6,753 nt of DNA from CAMYLR01 sp039590215 (GTDB lineage Bacteria; Gemmatimonadota; Gemmatimonadetes; JACCXV01; JAHWKZ01): positions 1 to 6,753 of the forward strand of contig JBDHFX010000166.1 in the NCBI GenBank assembly GCA_039590215.1, in the 5' to 3' direction. Under the pieces are notes generated by a model, which made no database searches, was not told where the DNA came from, and saw nothing but the letters and a program-made list of their open reading frames with translations. Shown here piece after piece: positions 5,991 through 6,753 of this stretch; position 1 is the stretch's first letter; the number at the start of each line of letters is the position of its first letter. A program made the translations under genes and the position numbers.

Positions 5991-6003
<13 letters not shown>
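5896..6003 (-). pseudogene. tuf: Detached C-terminal end of EF-Tu, in a different frame
   Basis: This frame encodes LIIPVAMAEGLRFAIREGG followed by RTVGAGVVTKITK and TAG. It is the nearly invariant end of EF-Tu domain 3. It is one frame off from the main tuf body and overlaps its premature stop at 5993-5991. It has no start codon or ribosome binding site of its own, so as the sequence stands it would not be translated. About 53 residues that normally lie between the PHT motif and this segment are absent, including the region with GGRHTPFF, YRPQF and RTTDVTG in other EF-Tu proteins. Together with the upstream part it is one broken tuf gene. Confidence 0.9.
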
Positions 6004-6752
<749 letters not shown>

Positions 6753-6753
6753 A

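Overview
The window is one uninterrupted stretch of a bacterial ribosomal-protein superoperon, with every gene on the minus strand. Transcription runs from the right edge to the left: tuf (EF-Tu, cut by the right edge), rpsJ (S10), rplC (L3), rplD (L4), rplW (L23), rplB (L2), rpsS (S19), rplV (L22), rpsC (S3), rplP (L16), rpmC (L29), rpsQ (S17), rplN (L14), rplX (L24) and rplE (L5, cut by the left edge). This is the classic str-S10-spc order. The genes are clearly bacterial and the sequence is moderately GC-rich. It uses ordinary Shine-Dalgarno sites and GTG starts for rpsC and rpsQ. The phylum cannot be fixed by eye.

Packing is extremely tight. Genes are separated by about 20 bases or less, or overlap as ATGA (rplC/rplD, rplP/rpmC), as GTGA (rpmC/rpsQ) or by 8 bases (rplD/rplW). 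The 9-base tuf-rpsJ gap and the 6-base rpsQ-rplN gap leave no room for the S10 leader or the spc promoter known from E. coli, so the set is probably read as one transcript continuing from the str operon. No stretch over 300 bases lacks a gene, and I see no RNA gene, mobile element, CRISPR array or terminator.

The products work together. L2, L3 and L4 build the core near the peptidyl transferase centre. L4, L22, L23, L24 and L29 line or surround the exit tunnel. L5 and L16 belong to the central-protuberance and A-site region. S3, S10 and S19 are in the 30S head, S17 is in the 30S body, and EF-Tu delivers aminoacyl-tRNA.

The remarkable part is three lesions in otherwise well-conserved essential genes. 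(1) tuf lacks about 160 bases of domain 3 and is frameshifted, with the correct C-terminus still readable in another frame. (2) The 3' end of rplW and the start of rplB are missing, and the two genes are joined directly. (3) rplB has a two-base frameshift at a perfect inverted repeat, which creates a false L2-S19 fusion frame. All three lie within about 2.7 kb, while the other genes in the window are intact where visible. Two hit normally single-copy essential genes, so an assembly or sequencing fault is the most economical explanation; a decaying duplicate operon is a less likely alternative. I see no evidence of a new biological system.
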